Notes: a model not told the origin generated them from the letters alone. A stretch of DNA of 64,000 nucleotides from Epiperipatus broadwayi (GCA_028023455.1 JAQFVV010012424.1:471001-535000); one strand, 5' to 3'; positions 1 through 12,226 are shown, counted from the first letter of the stretch. A program made the numbers and translations.

Positions 1-918
1 AATTCAAAAGATGTAATAGATATAGGAGGTATTTGTTCTGTATTACTATATAATTCTTGATAGAAGTCTTCTATCCATTTCATGATGTCATCTCTCTTTT
101 TAGTAATAATTCCAGCTTTTTTGCTTATTGCAAATATAAATTTCCTACCAATACCAAAATGTTGTTTTACACTCTTGAGACTTTCATTCTCTTCTACAGA
201 ATTCCTTGCTAATTCACAGTTATACTTTCTTATATCATTTTCAACTCTTTTCCGCATCATTTTACAAAATTCGAGATATTCAATCCTTTTTAATGCATCA
301 TTTTTATATATCTTCATATTCCTTCTTTTCTTCATAAATTCTCTAGTCTCAGTAGAAATGTTATTAGTCAAGTGCTGCTTTTTTCAACCAGCTATTTTTT
401 TGCAGTTTTTAAAAATATATCAGTTGTTTTCATATTAATTTCATTCACATCTGAATCATGTTCAAAATCTACTAATACTTGAAACCTATTTGTAAGTTCT
501 AATTTAAATTCATTAGAATGTTTCTGAAAATTAGAAATATCAACTGTAAATATTTTTATTCTTAATAATTTTTGTCTCTCTAGTTTTGCATTAACATGTA
601 TTTCATATCTTACTAATCGATGAGCACTTCCTCTGTTAAATTTATAAAGAACATCACAATCTTGAAACATGTATTTTCTGTTAGTCAAAATACAATCCAA
701 TTCTGCTGTACCTTCATTTGGATGCTTCCATGTCAATTTCCTTTTAACATTTTTCTCAAAATAATAATTCATAATATAAAGTTTTCCTTTTCCTGCAAAC
801 TCCACAAGTCTATGTCCTCTCTCATTTCTATTACCATAACCAAAATTACCGACAGCACTTTCATCTTTCATTTGTTTACCAATTCTAGCATTAAAGTCTC
901 CCATAACAATTTTAAAAT
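1..918 (-). mobile_element. 5'-truncated RTE-like LINE (endonuclease C-terminal half, linker, start of RT)
   Basis: Minus-strand non-LTR retrotransposon running off the left edge. The right part (904 to 392) translates to the second half of an AP-type endonuclease/exonuclease/phosphatase domain: MGDFNARIG (catalytic GDFN motif) near its start, GNRNERG, a TWKHP..ELDCIL stretch (the D of the D-Y/C-I/V-L signature) and GSAHRLVR (terminal S-x-H motif). Below 392 the reading continues in another frame with the linker typical of RTE elements (ESLKSVKQHFG, ITKKRDDIMKWIEDFYQELYSN) that precedes the reverse transcriptase, which lies outside the window. One frameshift and a stop at about 392-410 show it is dead. 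The 5' end stops abruptly at about 918 against LTR sequence, as expected for target-primed, 5'-truncated insertion. RTE versus another endonuclease-bearing clade is judged from the linker only. Confidence 0.8.
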
Positions 919-1784
919 GTAGCAGTTCTTTCCAGCATTTAGGTGATTAATTCATTTTAACAGCAGCAGCAGCTTTTTGATTGTTTGGGCAACAGGTCCT
1001 CTTGGTTGATTTTGTGGAGGGCACATGTGGAGGTTCAGCATATAGTCGACCATCTCTGGGGGGAGAATAGTCTTGGCACTTTATACTCGAACATACTGTG
1101 GTGGGTAAATTAATTTAATATTTCTGGAGCCTCTCAACTGATCGAGAGCACAGCTAAAGTCTAACTAACTAAAAGTTCTTAGAAAATTCAAAATGTCCTC
1201 CTTTCTTTGATCTTTTCACTTTTGTTCTATTTTATTTTTGGATCCACTTATTTGCCTTAAGGAGAATCAATGCATTCTTGTAAGCTTAATTTATCTAGAA
1301 AGCTGCATTTCTGTTGTTCAAGTTTATTTTTACCTTTACATTTTGTAATTAAAGCTTTTAAAGAATTTTTCTTTTTAATTAATCTATTATCTCTCACCGA
1401 CCATTACTTTCAAAATTTTAAATACAAAAGGGAATATACAATTATTTTTACTTTTACTTAAATTATAATCAATTTCCAAAATTATTATTAAATATGAAAT
1501 TTAAACACAGTAATAAATAACAAACTTTATAATTTAAAATAAATTGTTAAAATTATATAACTAAAAGAGAAATACAAGCTATATCATTTATTTATTGCTT
1601 TAAATTTTTGTTATCAGAATGTGTGTGTGTTTGCGGTGAATTTTACATATATTTATACATTTTTAATATTGCTACACACACAATTCGATACCAAAAAGTT
1701 TAAATTTGGGTAGAATAGGGTGGTGGGTGAGAGACGATAGAACAAGGTGAAACTTAAGATTCGAATGTGAATCTTACTGTTTCA
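918..1784 (-). mobile_element. Visible part of the 3' LTR of LTR element A (interrupted by the LINE)
   Basis: This segment is repeated with only scattered differences at 5470-6346. On the minus strand it starts with TGAAACAGTAAG at 1784 and is preceded by a polypurine tract, which marks it as a 3' LTR. It stops at 918 where the truncated LINE begins, so the rest of the LTR (about 2 kb by comparison with the 5' LTR) should lie left of the window, beyond the LINE's 3' end. Plus-strand open frames in it are not conserved coding sequence. Confidence 0.7.
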
Positions 1785-1800
1785 TTTTCCCCTACTTCCC
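1785..1800 (-). other. Polypurine tract of LTR element A
   Basis: On the minus strand this reads GGGAAGTAGGGGAAAA and abuts the TGAAACAG start of the 3' LTR. That is the position and composition of a plus-strand primer tract in LTR retrotransposons, and it fixes the minus-strand orientation of the element. Confidence 0.7.
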
Positions 1801-2159
1801 ATGAATAATTAAGGAAGAACCAATGAGGCAAGGAAAGACAAATTTTTGCTACATCACATAATTTAAACACGTAATTTTTTTTACAGATATATAGAAAGCA
1901 GAGATTACATGAGGCAACGAATAATTTTATATACCCAGATCTAGAATTTCTATTTTAATTTAAAATGGCCTAATTTGGCCATGTCTGGTTAAAAATCTTA
2001 TAGTAATATTAGTTAAAATAATAATATATTAAAAAAAAATTTGATCTAAAGCCTTATTTAACTAATGTAGGTTCCATTCTACCAAATTTGTTTTAATATT
2101 TTTATATACACATAATGACCGTCCTAAAATGCTACAGTATTTTTATAACCCCGGGTCAG

Positions 2160-2960
2160 GTGGATGTTATCTATCTCTCATAGTGGATGACTGCAGCCTT
2201 GAATTTTCTACTTTTTGCTTTCTATCAGGTGGTTCTTTGGCCCAATGGTTAAAATCCAGGGTAGTAAGAAATTCAAACATTTCTTCTATATCTTTTATTT
2301 GACTGCCTGCCATTTGCTCATCGGGTCCTATTTTATGAAATTGAAAGAACTTTTATAAGCTCTCTAGATGGGTTTGAGGGTTTTCCCCTATCTCTCCTTT
2401 AAAGATTTTAATGTGGATCATATTTGCTAGGTAGCTTTTGTGTCCAATGTCCATTTTCAGGCTTCCTTCCATGACCTTAGGTCCTTCTATATTTTTGTCC
2501 CTGTCCATGCTCATCTACTTTTTGATACTGATTTCATTCGATGGCTCTTGTGGGCCTTCATCTGTTGGAACGAGGTCTCTTTGCTCATCATATTTATTTA
2601 CATTTATGACACTACCTGTCTGCTCTTCTATTACCATAGGTTTGTCAGATTTTTCATTCTCCATGTCTTTAATCTCTTCTTCCCTTTTACTGATTCGGGA
2701 TATTCCAAAATTTCTCTTATCATTTCTAAATCTCTCAAAATATCCTTTTTAAATTCCTGATACTCCCTAACTCTTATCTTTTCTTCTTCCTGTCTCTTTT
2801 TTGATTCTTCATCTCTTCTTCTCACTTCCTCCTCATATATTTTCCTCATTTTTTCCCTATTCTGTCTAAGTATTTCAAGGAACTTTAGATTAAAGTCCAT
2901 TGATCCTCTGTATTGCTGCGGAGCTTCCATTTTCTCTATATCTCCACTATCTTTTTCCAT
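2160..2960 (-). pseudogene. Decayed gag-like gene of LTR element A
   Basis: The minus strand opens at 2960 with a 109-codon frame. Its first third is acidic/neutral (MEKDSGDIEKMEAPQQYRG) and the rest is a highly charged Lys/Glu/Arg-rich probable coiled coil (residues about 30-75) containing EEEVRRRDEESKKRQ. After 2631 the frame is broken by stops. A stretch with FKGEIGENPQTHLESL then FFQFHK, GPDEQMAG and FNHWAKEPPDRK appears at about 2400-2200; it resembles the start of a Ty3/gypsy-type capsid domain (F-x-G-E, W-rich helix). The order coiled coil then capsid fits an arthropod/mollusc-type Gag. It sits directly downstream of a primer-binding site on the same strand. The protein is not functional as read. 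Confidence 0.5.
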
Positions 2961-3456
2961 AATTTTATTTTTCTGAAATATTATTTCTTTGTTTTATTTA
3001 TTACTAGCATTAGACTATCCCCCTCCAGTATCTTGGTCCTATCATACTCTTTCACTGCCCTCACCTACTCTACATTGCCCTATCTCTATATTTTCTATAT
3101 TGCTGCACCTAACATATATATTATAATAAACTACTGCTAATGCATATAATAAGCCACTGCTGTCTATGATATATATGTAATAGTACTCTAATAAAATATT
3201 TACTGCTACTTGCTTTCTCACTTAGTGACTGATTACTTTTTCTTTGATATATATATATAACATTTCACTAGATCCGAGTATTTTTTCCTTCTTAAATTAC
3301 ACATACATCTCTGCTTTCCCTAAATTTGTTATTACGCCTACTGTCCCTTCATCCATTCAACCCACATTATCTCACTCGATTTATTTTTCTCATTATTTTT
3401 ATCAAAAACAAACTCATATATATAGAATAATTAGCTAACTCGGGTGACGAACGAAG

Positions 3457-3475
3457 CCTCACACTGTCGGTGCCA
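3457..3475 (-). other. Primer-binding site of LTR element A
   Basis: On the minus strand TGGCACCGACAGTGTGAGG follows the LTR end (TTTTTTTAGCA) by two bases. A TGG start complementary to a tRNA CCA end at this spacing is the usual minus-strand primer site. The matching tRNA cannot be named without a search. Confidence 0.6.
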
Positions 3476-3477
3476 AA

Positions 3478-6346
3478 TGCTAAAAAAAATTATACTATGT
3501 AACGGTCAGAATTGTATGATTCATTAACATAGTGCGGAATTTGACCATCACCCAGAACTGCAGCACCATATAGGTAGCAAAGCCACCCATAGTACTGAGT
3601 TCGAATATAGTTTATCGGTTCTACAATACAATCTACGAAACAACACATCTGATGCTACATTAGTAAATACTTCTTTAGGCATGGTGGTCATGGAGATACA
3701 AGAGATTCAAGACTTTATTTTTGAGTTAGCTAATAATAACATCAATATTAAACATTTATATTTTACAGAATCGAGGAAATATATTGAAGGGGTATCGAAT
3801 AAATAAAGATGTAATGGCAGACGTATAATTTGAAATTATTTATTTAAAATATTTTATACTAAATCATCTAATTAATAATATTTTGTTATATTTAAAATCT
3901 CAGTAGCGGTATTTCTGATACTGTTATATTTTACAAAGATATACATTTATTTATTTAAAATATTTTATACCAAATCATTTAACCAATAATATTTTGTTAT
4001 ATTTAAAATCTCAGTAGCGGTATTTCAGATACTGTTATATTTTACAAAGAGATACATTATTTATTTAAAATATTTTATACCAAATCATTTAACCAATAAT
4101 ATTTTGTTATATTTTAAAATCTCAGTAGTGGTATTTTTGATATTGTTATATTTTACAAAGAGATACATTTATTTGGCTGACGTAATCTAGCTGCCTAAAT
4201 TCTCGAGCAAGTATTTCAAGAGCATGTCTTTGGGATTTATATATTTGCAGTGCAAGAGTCTAAAGTAGGATTAATAATCGTAGCGGTGGACCCATTTATT
4301 TAATTAAAGAAGATATTTATTAATTACTGTGGACATACATTTATTTGAGAGTGAGTTATGTAACTAATGCAGAGACGGAATTATATATTGAGTAATAAAG
4401 TTAATAATTAAAAACACATGGTATGTCTAGAAGTGTGGTATGAGGGTGGCAGTATATTAAAACTGTGAAGCCATGGATGAGTTTAGAACAACAGGCTGGC
4501 ATTTGCCATAGGCCAAAAGAGGTAAAGTGTCACCTAAGCATAATCAGTGGCAAGCGGTTTGTGCCACAATTACTTCCTGATTGTGTGATGGTGTCAAGCC
4601 CTATGGGAACATTTATTTGTCCGCTTGTGTAGGATGACTGGGATTAATTTAACTCCTATAGAATCCGGAGTATCCAAGGCTTATAATAGGTCATCACGTC
4701 TCTAAAATGTAACACATGTATAATTTACAGACTATTCTGTTAAGATTTAATATATTTTATAACTCGGCCCTACATCATCAACATTTAATAATGAACATTT
4801 TGACTCTCAAAGAAATGCGATTTACAGAATTATTACTTAAAATTTAATAAAATATAAAAACAATAGGTAAGCTGGGTGAGTATTAATAACTAATATGTCA
4901 GCCATTTACTAAGTAGTAGACCTCTGCATTACAATAAATGAAGCACTGAATGCGTGACAATTTAAATAAAAATATTAAGTAATTTATAGAAGTAAATATT
5001 AATAAGGATTTGCAGGACACACATCCACTGTTTCAAGCAATCATAGATTTGCATTTAGAAAATTATGGAGATTTCTGAGCCGACCAGCCAACGTGAGTAT
5101 ATAAAAGAAATCTATTAATAGGTTGCTGGACAAGATGGCAACCATCTTGATTAAAATCTATATTTAAATTTGGCGAGGTCTGGTCAGAAATTTTATAAGC
5201 ATGCTATAATTAGATAATAAAAATGTAAAATTTAGAAATACGTACCCAAGAAAAGATAGAATTAGGTAAGCTAGATTATTAAAGAAATTTATATAATAAA
5301 TTAATCATTAAATTCATAGTTTTACAATTTATAGTTTTACAAGTTATATAGAGAGTGATCTACAGTATGATTATTATTTAGAGTACTCTAGGCCTTTGAG
5401 TTCAGGTACCTGTTTTATATGAAGCTTACAGATTCCATGGTCAGTAGCAAATTGTTCGTGAGTTCACATAGTAGCAGTTCTTTCCAGAATTTAGGTGATT
5501 GATTCATTTTTAACAGCAGCAGCAGCTTTCTGATTGTTTGGGCAGCAGCTCCTCTTGGTTGATTTTGTGGAGGGCACATGTGGAGGTTCGGCATACAATT
5601 GACCATCTCTGGGGGAAGAATAGTCTGAGTCCTTTCTACTCGAACATACTGTGGTGGGTAAATTAATTTAATATTTTTGGAGCCTCTCAACTGATTGAGA
5701 GGACAGCTAAAGTCTAACTAACTAAAAGTTCTTGGAAAATTCAAAATTTCCTCTTTTCTTTGATCTTATCTTTTCACTTTTGTTCTATTTTATTTTTGGA
5801 TCCACTCATTTGCCCCGAGGAGAATCAATGCATTCTTGTAAGTTTAATTTATCTAGAAAGCTGCATTTTTATTGTTCAAGTTTATTTTTACCTGTACATT
5901 TTGTAATTAAAGCTTTTAGGGAATTTTTTTTTTAATTAATCTATTATCTCTCACCGACCGTCACTTTCAAAATTTTAAATACAAAAGGGAATATACAATT
6001 ATTTTTACTTTTACTTAAATTACAATCAATTTCCAAAATTATTATTAAGTATGAAATTTAAGCACAGCAATAAATAACAAACTTTATCATTTAAAATAAA
6101 TTGTTAAAATTATATAACTAAAAGAGAAATACAAACTATATCATTTATTTTTATTTACTGCTTTAAATTTTTGTTATCGAAACGTGTGTGTGTTTATGGT
6201 AAATTTTACATATATTTATACATTTTTAATATTGCTACACACACAATTCGATACCAAAAAGTTTAAATTTGTTAGGATAGGGTGGTGGGTGAGAGACAAT
6301 AGAACAAGGTGAAACTTAAGATTCGAATGCGAATCTTACTGTTTCA
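3478..6346 (-). mobile_element. 5' LTR of LTR element A (about 2.87 kb)
   Basis: On the minus strand the LTR starts TGAAACAG at 6346 and ends ..TTTAGCA at 3478, next to the primer-binding site. Its 5' 0.88 kb (5470-6346) matches the 3' LTR at 918-1784. The remaining 2 kb has no second copy in the window because the LINE interrupts the other LTR, so the full LTR length is inferred from the primer-site position. It contains a three-copy tandem repeat at 3841-4170. No target-site duplication can be tested because the left end is outside the window. Confidence 0.55.
3841..4170. repeat. Tandem repeat, three copies of about 110 bp
   Basis: Copies start at about 3841, 3952 and 4062, each with the block tatttaaaatattttata and, later, atctcagtagyggtattt and ttatattttacaaag. 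Differences are a few substitutions per copy. The array lies inside the long LTR of element A and could be an enhancer-like or structural repeat. No protein is encoded. Confidence 0.85.
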
Positions 6347-6494
6347 ATATAGCTCATGTGATATGTAGGGCATATGATTTATTCTTTGTTTCATTATCAC
6401 AATACTCATCTATAAAAAGATGTGAAAAAAAGTCTTTTGCTATAAGGAGGTGGAGAGATATCCTTTATTTTTTCTTTTTATTACCATCTTTATA
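6347..6494. other. Spacer between LTR elements A and B
   Basis: About 150 bp of AT-rich sequence separates the two LTR elements. Nothing coding is supported; the small open frame crossing into element B is chance. Confidence 0.5.
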
Positions 6495-8191
6495 TTGTAA
6501 CGGGGTACCCTATATATGTGAATCACATATATATATATGACATACGTGTGTTTACATAATTATAACAATAGTTTCCTTTTTTTTCTCTTTTTAAAATTAT
6601 AACACAAATATATATAAATAATTCTGTATCCAGTCAGTAATTCTACACGGTACTCTTATTTCTCGCCCAGCATATTTATGGACATCAATTTCTGACTCCA
6701 AGCATCAATCTTATCTACAGGTAAATAAGAATTATGCTGGGAAAGATCGAGTATTAATTTTGAATAGATAGAATTCCTACCTCTGGCTAACTCGCTCAGG
6801 GCAGGCAGTTATTAACTGTGAGAAAGATATGGGGGGGAAGAAATATGCACATAGATACTTAAATGACTCCCTTAATATATTATTTTTACTATAAATCTCT
6901 ATCTCTATGATACAATCTAAATTTAAAGAAGTCAAAACAGAAATACATACACTCATACTTAAAACAAAGATTTAATAGTCATTAATGTAAAAACAAAATC
7001 CCATAATAATTATTTACTGGCTTGAGCTCAAATATTTAAATATAACACATGCAAATACATATACTGCATAGACAAATAAATATAATAAAAATCAGATAAT
7101 ACAAGATGAAATAATTCAGTATTTAGTCTATTCATCCGTATAACTACATTTGACGATATATCAAAGATTTCCTTTTCTCTTTTAGTCTTTACGCATTATT
7201 ATTATTAGAAATAAATTAGTATTTACGAAATGAATAGTGCTTAAGAAAGTGTTCATATTACCTTGATTTCTCCCCCGAGGGTGTAGATGAGTAGCAGTAT
7301 TGGTTCGCTCGACACTGCGGCATGGTGAATAAGCGCTTTTTGATCAGTGTCTTTCAGTCGATTTCTTAGTGCAATATCAGGGACGTTTGGTGAAAATCAT
7401 TCTGCTTGTCAGGTCTAAGAGGGGCTTTGTTCCTATGTAGACAGCATCTGCAGTATCTTTGCAGGATGGCTGGCAGAGCCCAGCCTAATCATGGCTGACG
7501 GTTATATATAATTCTTTTTTAAATAATATTTTTGCGATCCTGCTAGTAGAATAAATCTTTCTAAAATGGCCACCAATGTCCAACTAAAGAATCTCATTAA
7601 TTCTCTATTGTTTCTTTTTTTTATTCTTTCTTTCCTTTTTTCTTTCCTTTCAAAAGACACCCCATGGTATTCTTAGGTTTGCAAAAACCTTTTAGCAACT
7701 TTTTTCTTGATGTCAAGAAATTTCAATCAACACCTCAAAATCCATATTCGACCATTCATTGTTTTCTTTCTTAACGTTTTTCTTTTAATTAAAATAAATT
7801 TTATCTATCAAGATAGCAATCTATAAATTTTTTATTCTTTTTCTTACATTTAACATATCCTTTTGACAATCCTGTACTCTGACTAACCATCTTGGAAATA
7901 AAACTTTGCCTTATTATTTTTCTTTTTTTTTAGTGAATTCACTCCATTTATCTATCCATACAGCAATATAACTACATGCGTTTTAAACAAAATACAAGAG
8001 CACAAACCCTATAACCCCCCTCCCCTTTGTGTTTTAATCTCTTTCAATTTCCCCATTTAAACATACATACACACCCACAAAAAATAAAAAATAAAAGAAT
8101 CGAATTTATTATAACTTTTGATTAAATACATATGGGTGCCTATATCCTACCATACTTTAGAACAGGATTTGAACCCAGCCCTGTTATAATA
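6495..8191 (-). mobile_element. 3' LTR of LTR element B (1.7 kb)
   Basis: The segment repeats at 10496-12226 along its full length with small indels and substitutions. Both copies share the left edge ttgtaacggggtaccc and the right edge cctgttataata. Orientation is minus, because a polypurine tract adjoins its right end. No perfect target-site duplication was seen: the left flank is TA-rich and ambiguous. Confidence 0.85.
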
Positions 8192-8202
8192 CCCCCCTCT
8201 TT
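8192..8202 (-). other. Polypurine tract of LTR element B
   Basis: Minus-strand AAAGAGGGGGG lies immediately upstream of the 3' LTR start (TATTATAACAGG). It gives the priming site for plus-strand synthesis and confirms orientation. Confidence 0.75.
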
Positions 8203-9282
8203 GAAAGCCTTCAAATACCGTTTGATTATTTGAATAGCTCATTCCTAAACCACAAAACGACTCAAAAATAGCGAGCAAAACACAAAAAAAGAAAAATACG
8301 CATATTCTTGAATCAATTTTATTTACCTTTCCACCCTGCAACTTTGGAGCTAAAAAGTAAAATGACCAACAACCCAATGATACACAATGGGTCCGACCAC
8401 CACTCACACGCACACTGCCTGTGATACACAATATACAGCTAACCCCTATTCCGACAGGCTTTGGTTACGCGAACCCCCCCCCCCCCCAAAAAAAATTATA
8501 TATAAAAAAAACTTTTCTCTCTTTTATAAATGGAAGGACTTTCCTAACCACACTCTGCTGCTTCCAAGTCTTAGGAATGTAGATAGTTAAAATAATACCG
8601 ACTCTTATTTTGAGTCTTCAGGTTAAGTATAGGTTGCCCTAGACCTTGTTCACTTCTGGAGTCTTACAGGTAAGACTATGTGAATGCCATGCTCTCTTTG
8701 GAGTCTTACTGGCTTGAGTTAACAGACTTTTTTTAGCACCTGCAACTTACGTTAGATAGGTCGACCATGTCAATAATTAACAGCAGCTATATACAGTGCA
8801 CAACACAACATGCTTCATCCTGCAGCCAACCTCACCATCCACCGACAGAATTGCAAGACCGCTTCCCTCCCACAACTCCATAGCCACAACTTATCTGACT
8901 CTCTGAGCTTACACACCCACAAAAAAATAATAAAATTGTACGCACACACACACAAAAAAGAATTCTACTTTTCTATCCACTTGGCTTTATATAAAATCCC
9001 ATATAATAAATACTGTAAATATTAACCCACAACCTAGCAATAATAAAAATTTTTTTCCAGAATCAGTGTTCATTTACGCATTTTTCTGTTTGTTTACTTT
9101 GGTTGATTTATTTATTGGCCATCTTTTGGCATTGGTGAATTTGAACCCTTTCCTTGATCATAAATTTGGCTTGCTTGGCAGTCTCCGCTCTTCACAACCA
9201 TACTGCCATTTTGGTCGAGTATTACTATCCCCTCTTTTGGGATCCGGTGGCCTGATCTCTCTTCTCCCCCAAATCTCACAAC

Positions 9283-10129
9283 TCATGCACCATGAGGCTC
9301 TTTTCCTTGATCCATCGGCCTGTTATAATCATATGCACTCATATCTATTACCTTTAGTACCTCAGCCGTTTCCTCAATTGATGCTTTTCTCATCCCTAAC
9401 ATCATTTGCTCCACTTTCATCAGCAGGTTATGTCTTACAATCTGTATAATGTTGCTTTCAGTTAAGTTGCATGCATCTACCATCCGCAGCTTTGCCACCT
9501 GCTGATAATAAAATTGGGAATAACTTTCTTGGCCCCCTTTCCTATACTTCTGCTACATGACCCAATATCTGGTTAACTCCTGGTGATCCTCTGACCAAAA
9601 AATATCCCTCACCTCTTTCTGATATTCTTTGAATGTTGTGGGTTGTTGCAATAATGAATCCCACCATAACTGCGCGTTTTCGGTTAAATTGCTGCACACA
9701 ATTGCGATTTTGCTTTCTTCGGCCATCGGGTTGATACTGAAGTATCTCCTCAGGCTCTGCAAGTGCTCTATGAGAGCTTCTCCCATTTGGCCAGAGAATG
9801 GCCGAATCTTGTGTCATTATGTATTTTGTGGTAGTTTCCCGTATTCCTGCTATCTTTATCTTATCTCCCTGCTTTTTTCTTCTTCGCACTCACTCTGATT
9901 TTCTCCTATTCTCTTTTCACTAGACCTCAACTTTACCTATACTTTTTTCTCTACTGGATCATTGTCGCTCTCTTCCCTTATACACTTCTTTCCCTTCTAT
10001 TTTCCGTTTTAACTCTTGCAATCTTTTCTCAAATCTTTCCTCGAATTCCTGGAATTTGCTTTCCAATTTTTCCATAATAATTTCTATCATGCTTAATTCT
10101 CCCTCCTTTTCTTTCTTCTGCTGATCCAT
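9283..10129 (-). pseudogene. Broken Ty3/gypsy-type gag gene of LTR element B
   Basis: On the minus strand an ATG at 10129 starts a Lys/Glu-rich N-terminus (MDQQKKEKEGELSM, then FQEFEERFEKRLQEL, a probable coiled coil) that is lost to stops after about 55 codons. At 9786-9553 a second frame carries a capsid-like core: HLQSLRRYFSINP, IVCSNLTENAQLWWDSLL (the helix with paired Trp common in retrotransposon capsids) and FKEYQKEVRDIFW. At 9498-9283 another frame continues with MAKLRMVDACNLTES and a helical segment. The pieces are collinear and need at least two frameshifts to connect. No zinc knuckle was recognised downstream. Gag identity is well supported; a working protein is not. Confidence 0.75.
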
Positions 10130-10477
10130 TTTTTTCTGTAATCTTGTTCACATTCGCTTTATTTTACTTTATTTTTATATATCTATCACTGTTTCTAATA
10201 ACAACTAATGATAACAATTTTATGTCAACTATTTCTACATCAAATGCACCGGACCTGCTTTCCATCCCCAAAGTACTGTGCTATCTGTCTAATTTCCCTA
10301 TCTAACCCACTCCAAACCTATTCTCTGATCCCTCTTTCTTTAAAATTCACCGAAACAATTACAATATTTCACGTTAATTCTTTTATTATTATCCAACTCT
10401 TATATTTAACCCTTATATTTAACTCTTATATTTAACTTATATTCTGTCCCCCCCCCTACTTTCCACTCTTCGAAAGC

Positions 10478-10495
10478 TCATTCATTGGGATGCCA
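10478..10495 (-). other. Primer-binding site of LTR element B
   Basis: Minus-strand TGGCATCCCAATGAATGA starts directly after the 5' LTR end (..CGTTACAA). The TGG start and zero spacing fit a tRNA primer site; the tRNA is not identified. Confidence 0.65.
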
Positions 10496-12226
10496 TTGTA
10501 ACGGGGTACCCTATACGTGTGAATCACATATATATATGACATATGCATGTTTACATAATTATAACGTAATAGTTTCCTTTTTTCTCTCTTTTTAAAATTA
10601 TAACACAAATATATATATATAAATAATTCTGTATCCAGTCAGTAATTCTACACAGTACTCTTATTTCTCACCCAGCATATTTATCGATGTCAATATCTGA
10701 CTCCAAGCGCCAATCTTATCTACAGGTAAATAATAATTATGCTGGGAGAGATTGAGTATTAATTTTGAATAGATAGAACTCCTACCTCTGGCTAGCTTGC
10801 TCAGGGCGGGTGGTTATTAACCATGGAGAAAGATATGGGGGGAAGAAATGCGCACATAGATGCTTAGATGACTCTCTTAATATATTATTTTTACTATAAA
10901 TCTCTATCTCTATGATACAATCTAAATTTAAAGAAGTCAAAACAGAAATACATGCACTTGTACTTAAAACAAAGATTTAATAGTCATTAATGTAAAAACA
11001 AAATCCCATAATAATTATTTACTGGCTTGTGCTCAAATATTTAAATATAACACATTCAAATACATATACTTACTGCATAGACAAATAAATATAATAAAAA
11101 TCAGATAATACAAGACAAATTAAATAATTCAGTATTTAGTCTATTCATCCGTATAATTACGTTTGACGATATATTAAAGGTTTTTTTTTCTCTTTTAGTG
11201 TTACACATTATTATTGGAAATAAATTAGTATTTATGAAGTGAATAGTGCTTAAGAAAGTGTTCATATTATCTTGATTTCTTCCCCGGGGTGTAGATGAGT
11301 AGCAATATTGGTTTGCTCGACACTGCAGTATGGTGAATAGGTGTTTTTTGATAAGTGTCTCTTAGTCGATTCCTTAGTGCAATATCAGGGACGTTCGGTG
11401 AAAATCATTCTGCCTGTCAGGTCTAATAGGGGGCTTCATTCCTATGTAGACAGCATCTATAGTATCTTCGCAGGTTGGCTGGCAGAACCTGGCCGTTTTC
11501 AGTCCTTATCCCAGCCTATTCATGGCTGACTATTATATATAATTCTTTTTTAAATATTTTTGCGATCCTGCTAATAGAATAAATCTTTTTAGAATGGCCA
11601 CCAAAGTCTGACTAAAGAATCTCATTAATTCTCTATTGTTTCTTTTTTTTTATTCTTTCTTTCCTTTTTTCTTTCCTTTCAAAAGACACTACATGGTATT
11701 CTTAGGTTTGCAAAAACCTTTTAGCAACTTTTTTCTTGATGTCAAGGAATTTCAATCAACACCTCAAAAATCCATATTCGACCATTCATTGTTTTTTTTC
11801 TTAACATTTTTCTTTTAATTAAAATAAATTTATTGATCAAGATAGCAATCTATACATTTTTTTATTCTTTTTCTTACATTTAACATATCCTTTTGACAAT
11901 CCTGTACTCCGACTCCCATCTTAGAAATAAAACTTTGCCTTATTATTTTTTCTTTTTTTTTAGTGAATTCACTCCACTTATCTATCCATACAGCAATATA
12001 ACTACATGCATTTTAAACAAAACACAAAAGCACAAACCCTATAACCCCCCTCCCCATTCTGTTTTAATCTCTTTCTATTTTTTCATTTAAACATACACAC
12101 ACACATACACACACAAAAAGAAAAAAGAAAAGAATCGAATTTATTATAACTTTTGATTAAATATATATGTGTGCCTATATCTTACCATACTTTAGAACAG
12201 GGTTTGAACCCAGGCCTGTTATAATA
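10496..12226 (-). mobile_element. 5' LTR of LTR element B (1.7 kb)
   Basis: Second full copy of the 6495-8191 LTR, slightly longer through small insertions. It is the 5' LTR because the primer-binding site abuts its left (minus-strand 3') end. Differences from the 3' LTR are scattered, so the insertion is not very recent. Small open frames inside it are not conserved between the two copies. Confidence 0.85.

Larger units (their letters stand above)
1785..3477 (-). mobile_element. Internal region of LTR element A, gag-like only, no pol
   Basis: About 1.7 kb lies between the polypurine tract and the primer-binding site. It holds a decayed gag (2160-2960) and AT-rich leader/trailer sequence. 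I found no protease, reverse transcriptase, RNase H or integrase motif on either strand. The element therefore looks non-autonomous, either built that way or deleted for pol. Confidence 0.55.
8192..10495 (-). mobile_element. Internal region of LTR element B, gag only, no pol
   Basis: The 2.3 kb between the LTRs contains a broken gag (9283-10129) and about 1 kb of non-coding sequence between gag and the 3' LTR, including a C-run followed by an A-run at 8467-8500 and CA repeats near 8942. No reverse transcriptase, RNase H or integrase motif is visible on either strand. With intact-looking LTRs, primer site and polypurine tract, this is a non-autonomous element that would need another element's enzymes. 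Confidence 0.7.

Noticed and set aside
82-438. 118-codon hydrophobic plus-strand frame
   Set aside because: It is the antisense of the RTE LINE linker, which has recognisable motifs on the minus strand.
8147-8431. 94-codon minus frame across the LTR/internal junction of element B
   Set aside because: It spans the polypurine tract and LTR edge, so it is not a gene.
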